A stretch of 64,000 bases of DNA, taken from NCBI RefSeq assembly GCF_050389775.1, contig NZ_CP177144.1, positions 930,001-994,000 on the forward strand. The letters are read 5' to 3'. Below, piece after piece: positions 8,524 through 17,242 of this stretch. Source of the stretch: Marinibacterium sp050389775 (GTDB lineage: Bacteria > Pseudomonadota > Alphaproteobacteria > Rhodobacterales > Rhodobacteraceae). The position numbers were made by a program, and so were the translations under genes. The stretch's first letter is position 1. Each line of letters starts with the position of its first letter. The notes below the pieces were generated by a model, which was not told the origin of the DNA, did not search any database, and saw only the letters and a list, made by a program, of their open reading frames with translations.

Positions 8524-9510
8524 TCAGACCTCGATCACCACCTTGCCCAGGGCGGCGCCACATTTCAGTCGGGCGTAGGCCTCGCCCACCTGGTTCAGTG
8601 TGAACCGTTGGTCATCCAGCAGCGGCTTGACCGCGCCCGCATCCACCAACGCGGCCAGTTGGGCAAGGATCTCGCCATGCTCGGCGCGACGCACGTTGTG
8701 CAGCATCGGCAGCAGCATGAAGACGATGTGCAGAGACAGGCCCTTGAAATGCGCGGGGCTTAGGTCGATTTCCGACAGCGCCACGGTTGTGACCACATGC
8801 GCATTCAGCCCGGCCGCCGCAAAAGAATTGGTCATGTTCGCGCCGCCGACGGTATCGAACACCACGTCAAAGCCGGCTCCGCCGGTCTGCGAAGCGACGT
8901 AGTCGTCGATTTGTGTGATCTTGAAGTCGATGGCCGCCGCACCGAAGCCCTCGATCACGTGCATCTGCCCGGCTCCGGTGCCTGTGGCAGAAACCCATGC
9001 CCCAAGGTGGCGGGCGATCTGCACTGCCAAATGGCCGACGCCGCCCGCGCCGCCCTGCACCAGAACGGACTGGCCATCCGTGACGCCTGCCCGGTGAAGC
9101 CCTTCCCAAGCGGTGATGCCCACCAGCGGCAGGGCGGCGGCCTCTCGCATCGACAGGCTTTGCGGCTTCTTCGCGATCAGCCGAGCATCGGCCAGCATGT
9201 ATTCTGCCAGCGCGCCCTTCAGGTCAGCCAGCCCACCGGCGCAACCGTAAACCTCGTCACCCACGGCAAAGCCGGTCACATCGGCGCCGACCTCTTCGAT
9301 CACCCCGGCGAAATCCATGCCGAGCACGGCAGGCAACGCGGGGGAAAGCGGGAGGTCGGTGCCCATATCCTTGATCATCGTGTCGATGGTGTTCACGCTG
9401 GTCGCCTTGATGCGGACGATCACGTGGCCGGGGGCGGCTGTGGGGCGCGGGGTTTCGGTTTCGGTAAAGACAGCGTCGGGACCGTAGGTGTTCAGGGTCA
9501 TGGTTTTCAT
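8524..9510 (-). CDS. Zinc-independent MDR oxidoreductase (quinone reductase-like)
   Basis: A 328-residue medium-chain dehydrogenase/reductase starting MKTMTLNTYGPDAVFTETE. The GroES-like N-terminal domain contains ATSVNTIDTMI and the quinone-reductase landmark GMDFAGVIEEVG; the Rossmann domain contains VLVQGGAGGVGHLAVQIAR. The catalytic and structural zinc ligands of alcohol dehydrogenases are absent, as in QOR-type enzymes. It is the last gene of a four-gene minus-strand operon and starts 10 bp after the SDR gene ends. NADPH-dependent reduction of an enone or quinone is likely; the real substrate is unknown. Confidence 0.85.
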   Translation of the reverse strand: MKTMTLNTYGPDAVFTETETPRPTAAPGHVIVRIKATSVNTIDTMIKDMGTDLPLSPALPAVLGMDFAGVIEEVGADVTGFAVGDEVYGCAGGLADLKGALAEYMLADARLIAKKPQSLSMREAAALPLVGITAWEGLHRAGVTDGQSVLVQGGAGGVGHLAVQIARHLGAWVSATGTGAGQMHVIEGFGAAAIDFKITQIDDYVASQTGGAGFDVVFDTVGGANMTNSFAAAGLNAHVVTTVALSEIDLSPAHFKGLSLHIVFMLLPMLHNVRRAEHGEILAQLAALVDAGAVKPLLDDQRFTLNQVGEAYARLKCGAALGKVVIEV

Positions 9511-9520
9511 GGGAATGTCC

Positions 9521-10300
9521 TCAGTTGACTTGGGAGAGAAGCGCGTCGATCTGGCCGGCGATCTGCGCCGTGGTGGCCGCGTCGTAGCGCGGGGCAAGCC
9601 GTCGTGCGTCGTTGTCGTAGTAGCGCCCGGTTGCTGCGGCGAATTCTGCCGACAGCGCGGCGCGGGTCAGGATGTCGACGCCGATGTTCAGATCATTGCC
9701 GGAAGTGCCAAAGCCTTCGCGCACCATGCGCGTCGCCAAAAGCGAGCCGGGGTTGACCGCCAGCGACACTGGCCCCTCCGGGTGCGCGTCGCCAAAGGCC
9801 TGGTTCCACAGTGTGATGGCCAGCTTGCTCTGGGCGTAGGCCTCCATGTCTTGCAGGGGCGTGTCGCCGGCAAGCGCACGCGGCTCGACCGAGGCCTGTG
9901 CCGCTGAAGACAGGTGAATGATCCGCCCGTCCTGCGGGATCACCGGCAAGAGTCTCTGCGCCAGCAGCGCCGAGGCCAGCGTGTTCACCGCAAAGCGCAC
10001 GTCGAATGCGCCTGCACGCGGTTGCCCGGTCTTGAATACGCCCGCGTTGTTGATCAGCGCGTCGATCTGCGCATGGCCCTTCGCCACGCGATTCGCCAAA
10101 CCCGCGACCTGCGCGAGGTCGGACAGGTCCGCGACTTCGGTCGAGACCTCATCCCCTGTGCGGCGCAGGTCGTCGGCCACAACCGAAAGCTTGGCCGCGT
10201 CTCGCCCGTGCACGATCAGGCGGTGACCCTGTTCGGTCAGCGCCTGCGCGGTGGCAAGGCCAAGGCCCTGCGTCGCGCCGGTTATCAGAATGGTCTTCAT
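9521..10300 (-). CDS. Short-chain dehydrogenase/reductase
   Basis: A 259-residue classical SDR. It shows the cofactor motif TGATQGLGLATA at residues 7-18, NNAG, catalytic Ser in IIHLSSAAQAS and the YAQSKLA catalytic motif. It is third in an operon of four oxidoreductase genes (11 bp after the flavin-enzyme gene, 10 bp before the last gene). Basic residues after the second strand (HGRDAAKL) favour NADP(H). The substrate cannot be read from the sequence. Confidence 0.85.
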   Translation of the reverse strand: MKTILITGATQGLGLATAQALTEQGHRLIVHGRDAAKLSVVADDLRRTGDEVSTEVADLSDLAQVAGLANRVAKGHAQIDALINNAGVFKTGQPRAGAFDVRFAVNTLASALLAQRLLPVIPQDGRIIHLSSAAQASVEPRALAGDTPLQDMEAYAQSKLAITLWNQAFGDAHPEGPVSLAVNPGSLLATRMVREGFGTSGNDLNIGVDILTRAALSAEFAAATGRYYDNDARRLAPRYDAATTAQIAGQIDALLSQVN

Positions 10301-10311
10301 GAGTGATCCTT

Positions 10312-11271
10312 TCAGGAGAACTGCGGCAGGACCTCCCGCGCGAGACGGTCCAGCGTTTCGTCGATCGGCGCCCGGTTGAAGCGCAGGTTTAGGGCAACAT
10401 GGTTCACGCCGATCCCTTCAAGCTGCTCAAGATGGGCGGTCAGCCAGCGTGCCCCCGCCCGGACCCCAAGGTGGATGTGGTGGGCCCCCTCATCGGGATC
10501 GTCCGACAGGTCGACGTACAACGGCTGCAAAACGGGTTTCCCGGGCTGCCCAAGCGCCTCCAGGCGGTTCCGCCAGTCCTGAAGCACCCGACTCTGCGCT
10601 TGGCCAGGGCGGGGATACGTCATCCAACCGTCGCCATTCTGTGCGATCCAATCGGGCGACTGGCCGCTGGAGCCGGTGACCAGCAGCGGCAAGCGCGTGC
10701 CATGCGGTTTGGGCAGCATGTCCATGCCCCCTTCGATGCGCCCAAAGGCAGTGTCGGCGCGCGGCGCGGGTCTGCCCATGGCCCGAATGTAGTCGACCGC
10801 CGCCTGAAACGCCGCGCCGCGCCGGTCGAAATCGGCGGCCATGGCCGGATACTCCTCCGGGCGATCCCCCGAGGCCACGCCAAGGATCAGGCGCCCGCCG
10901 GACAGCTGGTCGACCGAGGCCGCCGCCTTGGCCACATGCGCGGGATGGCGCAGCGGCAGAACGATGGACGCCACGCCAAGCGCGATTTCGCTGGTCTGTC
11001 CCGCAAGGTAGCCAAGGTATGTAAACGGGTCATAGAGCTGACCCGCATCGCCAAAGCTCGGCACGTCAAACGGCACATCTCGTAGCCAGACCGCACGAAA
11101 ACCAAGCGTCTCGGCCCGCTGGATCCGCGCCAGATGGCCAATCATGTCTGGCACCGGACTATCCGGATAGGCGGTGATCGGGACCACGAGACCAAGGCTC
11201 AACCGCCCGGCCTGAAAGGTGCCGTCGTAGCCCCTGTTGATTTGCGGAAAGCTGTCCAAGTGGTCTCGCAT
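10312..11271 (-). CDS. LLM-class flavin-dependent oxidoreductase
   Basis: A 319-residue luciferase-like monooxygenase-family protein with a TIM-barrel fold. Visible features are the early strand LSLGLVVPI, the AVWLRDVPF segment, LGVASIVLPLRHPAHVAKA (barrel strand 4 and following helix) and the family segment GGRLILGVASGDRPEEY. It probably uses FMNH2 from a partner reductase, or F420. It is second in the LysR-linked operon, 21 bp after the first gene. The operon could reduce and oxygenate a small electrophilic or aromatic compound. Confidence 0.85.
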   Translation of the reverse strand: MRDHLDSFPQINRGYDGTFQAGRLSLGLVVPITAYPDSPVPDMIGHLARIQRAETLGFRAVWLRDVPFDVPSFGDAGQLYDPFTYLGYLAGQTSEIALGVASIVLPLRHPAHVAKAAASVDQLSGGRLILGVASGDRPEEYPAMAADFDRRGAAFQAAVDYIRAMGRPAPRADTAFGRIEGGMDMLPKPHGTRLPLLVTGSSGQSPDWIAQNGDGWMTYPRPGQAQSRVLQDWRNRLEALGQPGKPVLQPLYVDLSDDPDEGAHHIHLGVRAGARWLTAHLEQLEGIGVNHVALNLRFNRAPIDETLDRLAREVLPQFS

Positions 11272-11292
11272 GTCTGGCTCCTTCCCCCAAGT

Positions 11293-12288
11293 TTAGGCGG
11301 ACAGGCCCGGCAGCACCTGCTTGCCGATCACACGCCCGCTTTCCTGCCGTTCATGCGCGGCGGCGAGGGTCTCGGCCGTCAGCACATCGGCGCGTTCGGT
11401 CACGGTAGAGATCAGCTCGCCCGCATCCAGCATCGCCGACACACGGTTCAGCAGATCGCGCTGCGCCTCCATATCGGTGCCGAACATCGACCGGGTGAAC
11501 ATGAACTCCCAGCTGAGAGTCAGCGCCTTGGGCTTGGCGGGCGCGATGTCGAGCCCCTGCGGGTCGTCGATCAGGGCAATGTGGCCGCGCGGGGCGATCA
11601 GCTCGATGATGGCGGGCCAGTGTTGGTCGGTGGCGGTCAGGGCGGACACGTAGTCCGGCACCACTGCCAGGTCGCGCAATTGCGCGGCCATGTCGCCGCG
11701 ATGGTCGATCACGTGATCCGCGCCCATCCGGCGCACCCACTCCTGCGTCTCTGGGCGCGAGGCGGTGGCGATCACGGTCAACCCGGTCAGCCGCTTGGCC
11801 AGCTGGATCAGGATCGAGCCGACACCACCCGCGCCGCCGATGACCAGCAGGTTCTGGCCCCCGCCTGCGCCTTCGGAGAGGCGGAAGCTGTTGAACAGCA
11901 TTTCCCAAGCCGTGATTGCGGTCAGCGGGAGGCCTGCGGCTTCGGTGAAATCCAGCGAGGCCGGTTTGCGCCCGACGATGCGTTCATCCACCGCGTGGAA
12001 TTCGGCGTTGGTCCCGGGGCGGGTGACGTCGCCGGCGTAGAAAACCTGGTCGCCGACCTTGTAGCCCGTCACCTCTGGTCCGGTTTCGACTACCACACCT
12101 GCGGCGTCGAAGCCAAGGATGCCAAGCCCTTCTGGTGCCCGGTTCGCACGAAGCTTCACGTCGACCGGGTTGACCGAGATCCCCCTGACTTCGACCAGAA
12201 GGTCACGCGGGTGCAGCTCGGGGCGGTCGGCCTCTTGCGCGGTCAATACAGTGGCGGCGCCGGCCTGGGTGTATCCAATGGCTTTCAT
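11293..12288 (-). CDS. Zinc-binding-type alcohol dehydrogenase / quinone reductase family protein
   Basis: A 331-residue MDR protein of the ZADH/YhfP-like group. MKAIGYTQAG is the usual start; an in-frame ATG six codons earlier is possible. Landmarks are RGISVNPVDVKLR, LGFDAAGVVVETGPEV and the Rossmann motif LLVIGGAGGVGSILIQLAK. It is the first gene of the operon, transcribed away from the LysR regulator whose start lies 105 bp away. It is only distantly similar to the other MDR gene of the same operon (8524-9510), so the two probably act on different intermediates. Confidence 0.85.
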   Translation of the reverse strand: MKAIGYTQAGAATVLTAQEADRPELHPRDLLVEVRGISVNPVDVKLRANRAPEGLGILGFDAAGVVVETGPEVTGYKVGDQVFYAGDVTRPGTNAEFHAVDERIVGRKPASLDFTEAAGLPLTAITAWEMLFNSFRLSEGAGGGQNLLVIGGAGGVGSILIQLAKRLTGLTVIATASRPETQEWVRRMGADHVIDHRGDMAAQLRDLAVVPDYVSALTATDQHWPAIIELIAPRGHIALIDDPQGLDIAPAKPKALTLSWEFMFTRSMFGTDMEAQRDLLNRVSAMLDAGELISTVTERADVLTAETLAAAHERQESGRVIGKQVLPGLSA

Positions 12289-12393
12289 GTCGATTGTCCT
12301 TTGCAACTTGCTTGAAGACAGAGATGCACCTTTGAATTTCAGAAAAAACGGATCATATCGGAGTTCAGTTTTCCGGTTTTCAGGATAATCAGC

Positions 12394-13293
12394 ATGGAGA
12401 TTGAGACCCTGCGTTTGTTCGTGGCGGCGGCAGAGCGGCTGAACATCAGCGCTGCCGGGCGCAGCCTTGGCCTAGCGCCTGCCATGGCCAGCGCGCGGTT
12501 GGCGAAGCTGGAACATGAGTTGGGCGCAGAGCTGCTGCACCGCACCACGCGCAAGGTGTCGCTGTCGCAGGAAGGGGCCGCCTTTCTGCCCTACGCGCGC
12601 GAGATCCTTGCGCAGTCAGAGGCCGCGCGCGCTGCCCTTGGCCTGAATGCGGAGCGCCCCACGGGCACGCTGCGCTTTGCCGCGCCGAGCAGCTTTGCCC
12701 AATTGCACATCATGTCGCTTTTGCCCGCTTTTCATGTGGAATACCCCGACATCACGCTGGATCTGCGGCTGTCCGACACTCGCATGGATCTGATCGAAGG
12801 CAGCTTTGACCTGGCCCTGCGTAGCGCCCCTTTGCAGGACAGTAGCTTGCGGGGGCGCAAACTTGGCGACGACACGCGGGTGCTTTGCGCCGCGCCAGAA
12901 TATCTTGGACGACGCGGCACGCCCAAGACGCCAGAAGATCTGGACGGCCACGATATGCTGTCCTGGGGCAATGCGGCCCCGCGCGAACTGCTTGCCGGGA
13001 CCCGCCGCTTCACGCTCGATCCGGCCCGCATGACCTGCCGCACGATCCTCGATGACGGAACGGCACAGCGCATTGCAACACTGGCGGGCGGCGGGGTCTC
13101 GATCAACTCGCTCTGGAGCGTTGCGCACGAGATTCGCGCCGGACGGTTGGTGCATCTGTTGCCCGACTGGCGGCTTGCAGATGCGTCGGTGCTGTGGCTG
13201 ATTTATCCCCGGTCCAATGTCTTGACGCCTAAGGTGCGAGTGTTCATGGACTTTCTGCTGGCACGGCTGACACCAGCGCCTTGGCTGCCGTGA
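12394..13293 (+). CDS. LysR-family transcriptional regulator of the oxidoreductase operon
   Basis: A 299-residue full-length LysR regulator. The N-terminal winged helix (LRLFVAAAERLNISAAGRSL, then SARLAKLEHELGAELLHRTT) is complete, and the effector domain begins at about residue 90 (GTLRFAAPSSFAQLH). It belongs to the large CrgA/DsdC-like group with VYP/LLPDW near the end (RLVHLLPDW). Divergent placement next to the four-gene MDR-LLM-SDR-MDR operon makes it the probable regulator of that operon. Confidence 0.92.
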   Translation: MEIETLRLFVAAAERLNISAAGRSLGLAPAMASARLAKLEHELGAELLHRTTRKVSLSQEGAAFLPYAREILAQSEAARAALGLNAERPTGTLRFAAPSSFAQLHIMSLLPAFHVEYPDITLDLRLSDTRMDLIEGSFDLALRSAPLQDSSLRGRKLGDDTRVLCAAPEYLGRRGTPKTPEDLDGHDMLSWGNAAPRELLAGTRRFTLDPARMTCRTILDDGTAQRIATLAGGGVSINSLWSVAHEIRAGRLVHLLPDWRLADASVLWLIYPRSNVLTPKVRVFMDFLLARLTPAPWLP

Positions 13294-13544
13294 TGGCGGC
13301 CCGACCATGCAGGGGCCATGACTGGGTCAGTTCCTCGACGATCAGCAACAGCGTCACCTCATGACCTGCCAGCCCGGTCGCATCCGCTGTCCGCTGAGCG
13401 ACCTCCTGTTTGTGATCCTCCAACAGCTGCCGAAGCGGCTGGTTGGTAGGGTCGGAGCCCACGGGCATGAAATAGGCAGCCATCGGTTGCCTCGGTCCGA
13501 ATCCATGAGGCAACGCGATCCACTAGGTGTTCGAGCCCGCGGTT

Positions 13545-13956
13545 GAAAAAGGGGGGCGTGGCAGGCTGATTCGGCGAACGAAGGGTGACATGAACACCAA
13601 GCTACATGCCGTCACGGACGCGTACGGCCAACCAATCAAGTTCTTTATGACAGCCTTCCAGGTGAGCGACTACACCGGCGCGGCAGCCCTGCTGAGCAGC
13701 CTGCCCGGTGCAGAATGGCTGTTGGCCGATCGGGACCATGACTCCGACTGGTATCGGGAAGCCTCGCAGGACAAAAGGAACCAAGCCCTGCATCCCGGGC
13801 CGGAAGTCCCGAGGCAAGCCCGCCGAATACGACAAGCGCCGCAACCGTCTTGAGATCATGTTCGGCAAGCTTAAGGATTGGCGCCGCGTTGCGACCCGCT
13901 ACGACAGGTGCCCACAAGTCTATCTGTCCGCCGCAACTGTCATCTTCTGGATTTGA
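13545..13956 (+). pseudogene. IS5-family transposase remnant, frameshifted
   Basis: This is the C-terminal half of an IS5-type DDE transposase. One frame reads RTKGDMNTKLHAVTDAYG through LLADRDHDSDWYREASQDK. Similarity then continues in the next frame as TKPCIPGRKSRGKP, MFGKLKDWRRVATRYDRC and ATVIFWI. An extra A in the run at 13773-13776 explains the shift. The usual ADRGYDADW motif has changed to ADRDHDSDW. Two short in-frame gaps are visible relative to the family (after YDKRR and before ATVIFW). The N-terminal half and clear terminal repeats are missing, so the element is dead. Confidence 0.8.
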
Positions 13957-14058
13957 GGCATAACGAGTCTGGGACCTATTGACCGTTTGCGGCCAAGAGT
14001 TAAGCCGCTCCTGGGGGCGCGTGTATGAACCCCGCCGCAGCTGTGCCATATGACCAGC

Positions 14059-14451
14059 TTAGCGTGACAATCCGAGTTCCTTGAGTACGGCATTGAGAAA
14101 CTGCCCGTCATCCAACCCTGCTAGCGCAGTGCTGCGACCAAACGTTTCCAGAGCCCAGATCGTCAGGAGCCTCCGCATGACGGCTGCGGGTGCGTCCATT
14201 CCATGGGTGGCCAGGTCGAGCAGGAGGAGCTGATAGGCTTGGTCGAGGCTTCTCGTGGGCCCGGCACCGCCGCGTGATCGCGAGCTGATGTGCGGTGATA
14301 TCGTGGGCTTGAGCAGCTTGTAGACGGCGTCCTTAGCTTCCGCGGTCCATGCTTCGCCCCGCTCCGACACGTCGGCGCAGATCGCGAGATTGGCGATTTC
14401 GGTGGCGCTCAGCCAAGTTCCGAAAAGGTATTTGCCACCTAACTCTGACAT
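14059..14451 (-). CDS. Hypothetical protein at the end of the mobilisation region
   Basis: A 130-residue protein started at MSELGGKYLFGTWLSATEIA, which has a GGAGAG ribosome site 7 nt upstream; the eleven in-frame codons before it are not needed. It is mainly helical and soluble, with no signal peptide and no recognised family. It lies on the same strand as the relaxase operon and 114 bp after the preceding gene, so it may be part of the element or of its cargo. Confidence 0.6.
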   Translation of the reverse strand: MSELGGKYLFGTWLSATEIANLAICADVSERGEAWTAEAKDAVYKLLKPTISPHISSRSRGGAGPTRSLDQAYQLLLLDLATHGMDAPAAVMRRLLTIWALETFGRSTALAGLDDGQFLNAVLKELGLSR

Positions 14452-14564
14452 AAGTGTCTCTCCAGGTTCGCACTTCTTCCACACAGGTAGAACAGGGGCC
14501 GCCTCTAGTCTGAGACGGCGTTTCCCATGATCTTTCGAATGTTTCCCGACATGGCTGACTCCCG

Positions 14565-15053
14565 CTAGATGAAGAGGCCTGTGACCGGGCCAAGAGGCTC
14601 AGTCGGCCCATCGATCCGAGCCGTACTCGACTCTGGCAAATCAGGTGCCACTGGTCGTCCGCCCGACACGATTTGGTTGCGCCAAGCCTTCCGATGTCGC
14701 GTGAGCAGATCCTGCGCGGCATCAAGAGCTTCTCTCCGCGTTGCCTGCGGATCAGGTGACGCAACCGGCACAGCCCTTAGCCGACCAAGGCGATACCAGC
14801 GCGACATTGTCCGCAACCAGCCTGTCCCGAGGTCGAAATCGTACCGGAAGCCCAGCACAGGAGACGTCGTCACCCATGGGTCTGAAATCTCGGGGTGGCC
14901 GCTCACGTCGCCGTCGGCCCGGATGGCATCACCGTCGCGCCAGACAAGGAACCAGTTGTCGATCATCGGGGCGCCTTCGATGTCACCTGAGCTCGGCCCG
15001 GCCTCGGCCTGCTCGATAGCGGACAACAAGTCCTCACAGCTCATGTATCGCAT
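14565..15053 (-). CDS. Hypothetical protein of plasmid/mobilisation context
   Basis: A 162-residue protein. The N-terminus has a helix (MSCEDLLSAIEQAEAG), then a Trp-rich beta segment (DNWFLVWRDGDAIR) and the element GTGWLRTMSRWYRLGRL, followed by a helix ending RHRKAWRNQI. No catalytic motif is evident. Two starts nine nucleotides apart (15053 and 15044) are possible. It follows the relaxase and coiled-coil genes on the same strand and is probably co-transcribed with them. Confidence 0.65.
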   Translation of the reverse strand: MRYMSCEDLLSAIEQAEAGPSSGDIEGAPMIDNWFLVWRDGDAIRADGDVSGHPEISDPWVTTSPVLGFRYDFDLGTGWLRTMSRWYRLGRLRAVPVASPDPQATRREALDAAQDLLTRHRKAWRNQIVSGGRPVAPDLPESSTARIDGPTEPLGPVTGLFI

Positions 15054-15159
15054 TCTTCAGGCCTCCTTGTTCCATGGCAGCCGGTCGCGACCCAGGATGG
15101 CGCATAGCATCGTGATCTGGACAAACGGATCACGATTGATCCCGTCAACGCCGAGGCGA

Positions 15160-15528
15160 TCAATAGGGCCAATGCGGCGCCCCCCAGAGCACCAGGGATA
15201 TGAAGGTGCTGCCCAGCAGGACACTTCCCAGCAATATGCCCAGACCAAGGCGCTTGTGTCTCCGCAGAAGGATGCCGCTTTCCTCGCCCAGGATGGCGAG
15301 GTCTGCCTCGAGCTTCGCTTGCCGCCTTTCCGCCGCAACGAACCTCCGGCCGGTAACCTGCATGACGCCCCCGATCCGATTTGCCTCAGCCGCCACCTCC
15401 TTGCGGAAGGCCGTCATCTGCCGTTCGAGCTCAGCCTGCATCTCTGCCAGCTCTGCCTCCGTCTTCCGGATCGTATCGTTTCGTCTGTCACGAAGCTCCT
15501 TGATCCGGGCGTCCAGCTCTCGGGTCAT
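15160..15528 (-). CDS. Coiled-coil protein with C-terminal membrane helix, relaxase partner
   Basis: A 122-residue protein. Residues 1-85 form a highly charged heptad helix (KELRDRRNDTIRKTEAELAE and onward) and residues about 94-116 a membrane segment (GLGILLGSVLLGSTFISLVLW). Its ATG overlaps the relaxase stop as ATGA, so translation is coupled. A membrane-tethered coiled coil behind a relaxase could anchor the relaxosome at the membrane near a coupling protein; this is inferred from position. After its stop another frame stays open to 15057 (ending RDRLPWNKEA), so a frameshifted longer C-terminus is conceivable. Confidence 0.7.
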   Translation of the reverse strand: MTRELDARIKELRDRRNDTIRKTEAELAEMQAELERQMTAFRKEVAAEANRIGGVMQVTGRRFVAAERRQAKLEADLAILGEESGILLRRHKRLGLGILLGSVLLGSTFISLVLWGAPHWPY

Positions 15529-16964
15529 GGTTCGATCCCCTTCTCTGGCCGGTGGTGCGGATCGCGCCCGGCCGGGGGCTGATCCTCCACCAGGTCGCTC
15601 AACTCAGCCTCGGCCGCAGCCGGTTTCAGTTGGCGCTTGATCAGCTCCCAGCAGCGGGAGACGATCTGCAGGATGCGATCCAGGGAGCTCGCGATATCCA
15701 GCTCTCCGACCCGACGCTTCAGGCGTTCATCGTGGATGGTCCAGCCTTCCCCCGTTGGCGCCGGCACGACTTCACCGGTCAGCACGCCGATCATCATCTT
15801 GCGGGCCAGCTCGCAGGCCTCGCGCACCCCGTCCCGTCGATAGGAATCGGCCTGAGAGTGGACCTCTTCCATCTTGCGCTCGGCGTCGAGCCGCAGCTGC
15901 CGGGCCTTGTGCTTGGTGTCGCGGAGGTAGGCGTCGGCCACGGCGGTATCTTCCTCGGCCTTCTTCCGGGCACGGTTTTCCAGCCTTCTTGCCTCCGCCT
16001 CCGCAGTGGCCAGCCTGGCCACTGCCGCCTCCCGATCGCGACGGGCCGCCTCGAGCAGGGCGTCGATTTCGGTCGATGCGCTCTGCCGCTTCGCCTCTGC
16101 CTCAGCGTCCAGGAGGGCGGCCTGTTCCAGCTGCTCCGCCAGCCGGGCGGTGATTTCCTCCTCCGTGGCCGAGAGCTCTTCCTCGTGGATCGCCAGCGCC
16201 GAGACGCGATCTTCCATCTCCCGCAGCAGCAGCGCATCCTGCTCCGCAGCCGCCTTGCGCGCGCGCCACTCCGCCCGGGACAGCCTTTCCCGCTTCGGAC
16301 CCAGCCGGGTCAGGGCAGCTGCGATGCCGACCTCGCGGTGGTACTCGTCCTGAATCTCTCGCGCCCGGGCCTTGTAGGCCTTGTTCCCGAGTTTCACCGC
16401 GGCCTTCGCGTCGTGACCGGCCTCCCGGGCAGCGGCTTCCGCCTCTGTCTTCGCGGCCCAGGCGGGGTTCAGATCGCGGGCCGAGCAGGTGGGATCATCC
16501 GTCGGCAGGACGAAGGCGTGCAGATGCGGGTGCTCTTCGTCGAGGTGCTCGACCACGCCCATCAGCTTGTCGCCGAACATCCGCTGGAAATGGGCGAGGT
16601 TGTACTCGACCCATGTTTCGTATTTCCGCCGGGCCTCCGCGTCGGCCTCGACCTGGTTGGACAGGAGCGGATGCGAGGCCACGCAGGTCAGCAGGGTGTG
16701 TCGGTCCTTGCGGATGCCGCGCTCCTTGGTCGAGCCATCGGCCAGTGTCACGGAAATCCGCCCAGTCTCCACCATCGCATCATGGCGCTCCTTGATCCGC
16801 GCCGGGTGCAGACCCGCGACGACGCGCGGCGAACGAGGGGAGGGGACGTGGGTGGAAAACCGGGGGACACGGGCCGCTTCGGCCAGGACCTGCTCGACCG
16901 ATTGGCCGGCGGGGTTGGCCTTGCGCGAAAAGCTCTGGAGGTGGAAGAACTGGGGGCCGCTCAT
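15525..16964 (-). CDS. MobV (Mob/Pre)-type plasmid mobilisation relaxase
   Basis: A 479-residue relaxase starting MSGPQFFHLQSFSRKANPAG, with a GGAGGT ribosome site just upstream. The N-terminal domain (about 1-210) holds the metal-binding motif HLDEEHPHLHAFVLP, which matches the HxDExxPHxH pattern of Mob/Pre (MobV) relaxases rather than the HxDRxNPHAH of MobQ. Residues 240-420 form a long Glu/Ala/Arg-rich coiled coil. The enzyme would nick oriT and pilot the strand during conjugal mobilisation. Its neighbours are a small overlapping gene and a replication-type protein upstream and a coiled-coil membrane protein downstream. The oriT was not identified. Confidence 0.85.
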   Translation of the reverse strand: MSGPQFFHLQSFSRKANPAGQSVEQVLAEAARVPRFSTHVPSPRSPRVVAGLHPARIKERHDAMVETGRISVTLADGSTKERGIRKDRHTLLTCVASHPLLSNQVEADAEARRKYETWVEYNLAHFQRMFGDKLMGVVEHLDEEHPHLHAFVLPTDDPTCSARDLNPAWAAKTEAEAAAREAGHDAKAAVKLGNKAYKARAREIQDEYHREVGIAAALTRLGPKRERLSRAEWRARKAAAEQDALLLREMEDRVSALAIHEEELSATEEEITARLAEQLEQAALLDAEAEAKRQSASTEIDALLEAARRDREAAVARLATAEAEARRLENRARKKAEEDTAVADAYLRDTKHKARQLRLDAERKMEEVHSQADSYRRDGVREACELARKMMIGVLTGEVVPAPTGEGWTIHDERLKRRVGELDIASSLDRILQIVSRCWELIKRQLKPAAAEAELSDLVEDQPPAGRDPHHRPEKGIEP

Positions 16965-17242
16965 GCTGCGACCTCCGTTCCCCGGGAAACGCAATATGGA
17001 CCGACTACTGTGTTGGCAAGCAACACGTCGGGCAAGGCGCTGCGCCCCTGCACCCAGCCATGCGGCTGCGCCGCCGATCCGTCCCGGATCGATGCCGCCC
17101 ATGGCGGCTGCAAAAGCCCTTCTCCGCCAGCCATGGGGGTGGCGCGTCGGCAGGCTTTTGCGGGGTGTCCCGGGAGCGCGGGCTGCACCGGCGCGGCGTT
17201 CGTTGGCCAGCCGGGGGCCGGGATCATGCCGGGTCTGGTCAT
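16961..17242 (-). CDS. Possible small gene coupled to both neighbours
   Basis: A 93-codon frame fits exactly between the replication-type gene and the relaxase. Its ATG (17242) overlaps the upstream stop as ATGA and its TGA overlaps the relaxase start as ATGA. The product is Pro/Gly/Ala-rich (MTRPGMIPAPGWPTNAAPVQ at the start), with a single hydrophobic patch (LPDVLLANTVVGPYC). The double overlap argues for a real gene. The composition and the fact that the frame stays open upstream of the ATG argue for caution. Confidence 0.4.
   Translation of the reverse strand: MTRPGMIPAPGWPTNAAPVQPALPGHPAKACRRATPMAGGEGLLQPPWAASIRDGSAAQPHGWVQGRSALPDVLLANTVVGPYCVSRGTEVAA

Noticed and set aside
13244..13513. 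Minus-strand 89-codon frame overlapping the 3' end of the LysR gene
   Set aside because: It overlaps a convincing gene by 50 bp, lacks a clear ribosome site and matches nothing I know. It could be a small protein but cannot be supported.
13545..13956. Programmed frameshift transposase
   Set aside because: The A4 run could allow slippage, but the element lacks its N-terminal half and ends and has additional deletions, so it is simply broken.
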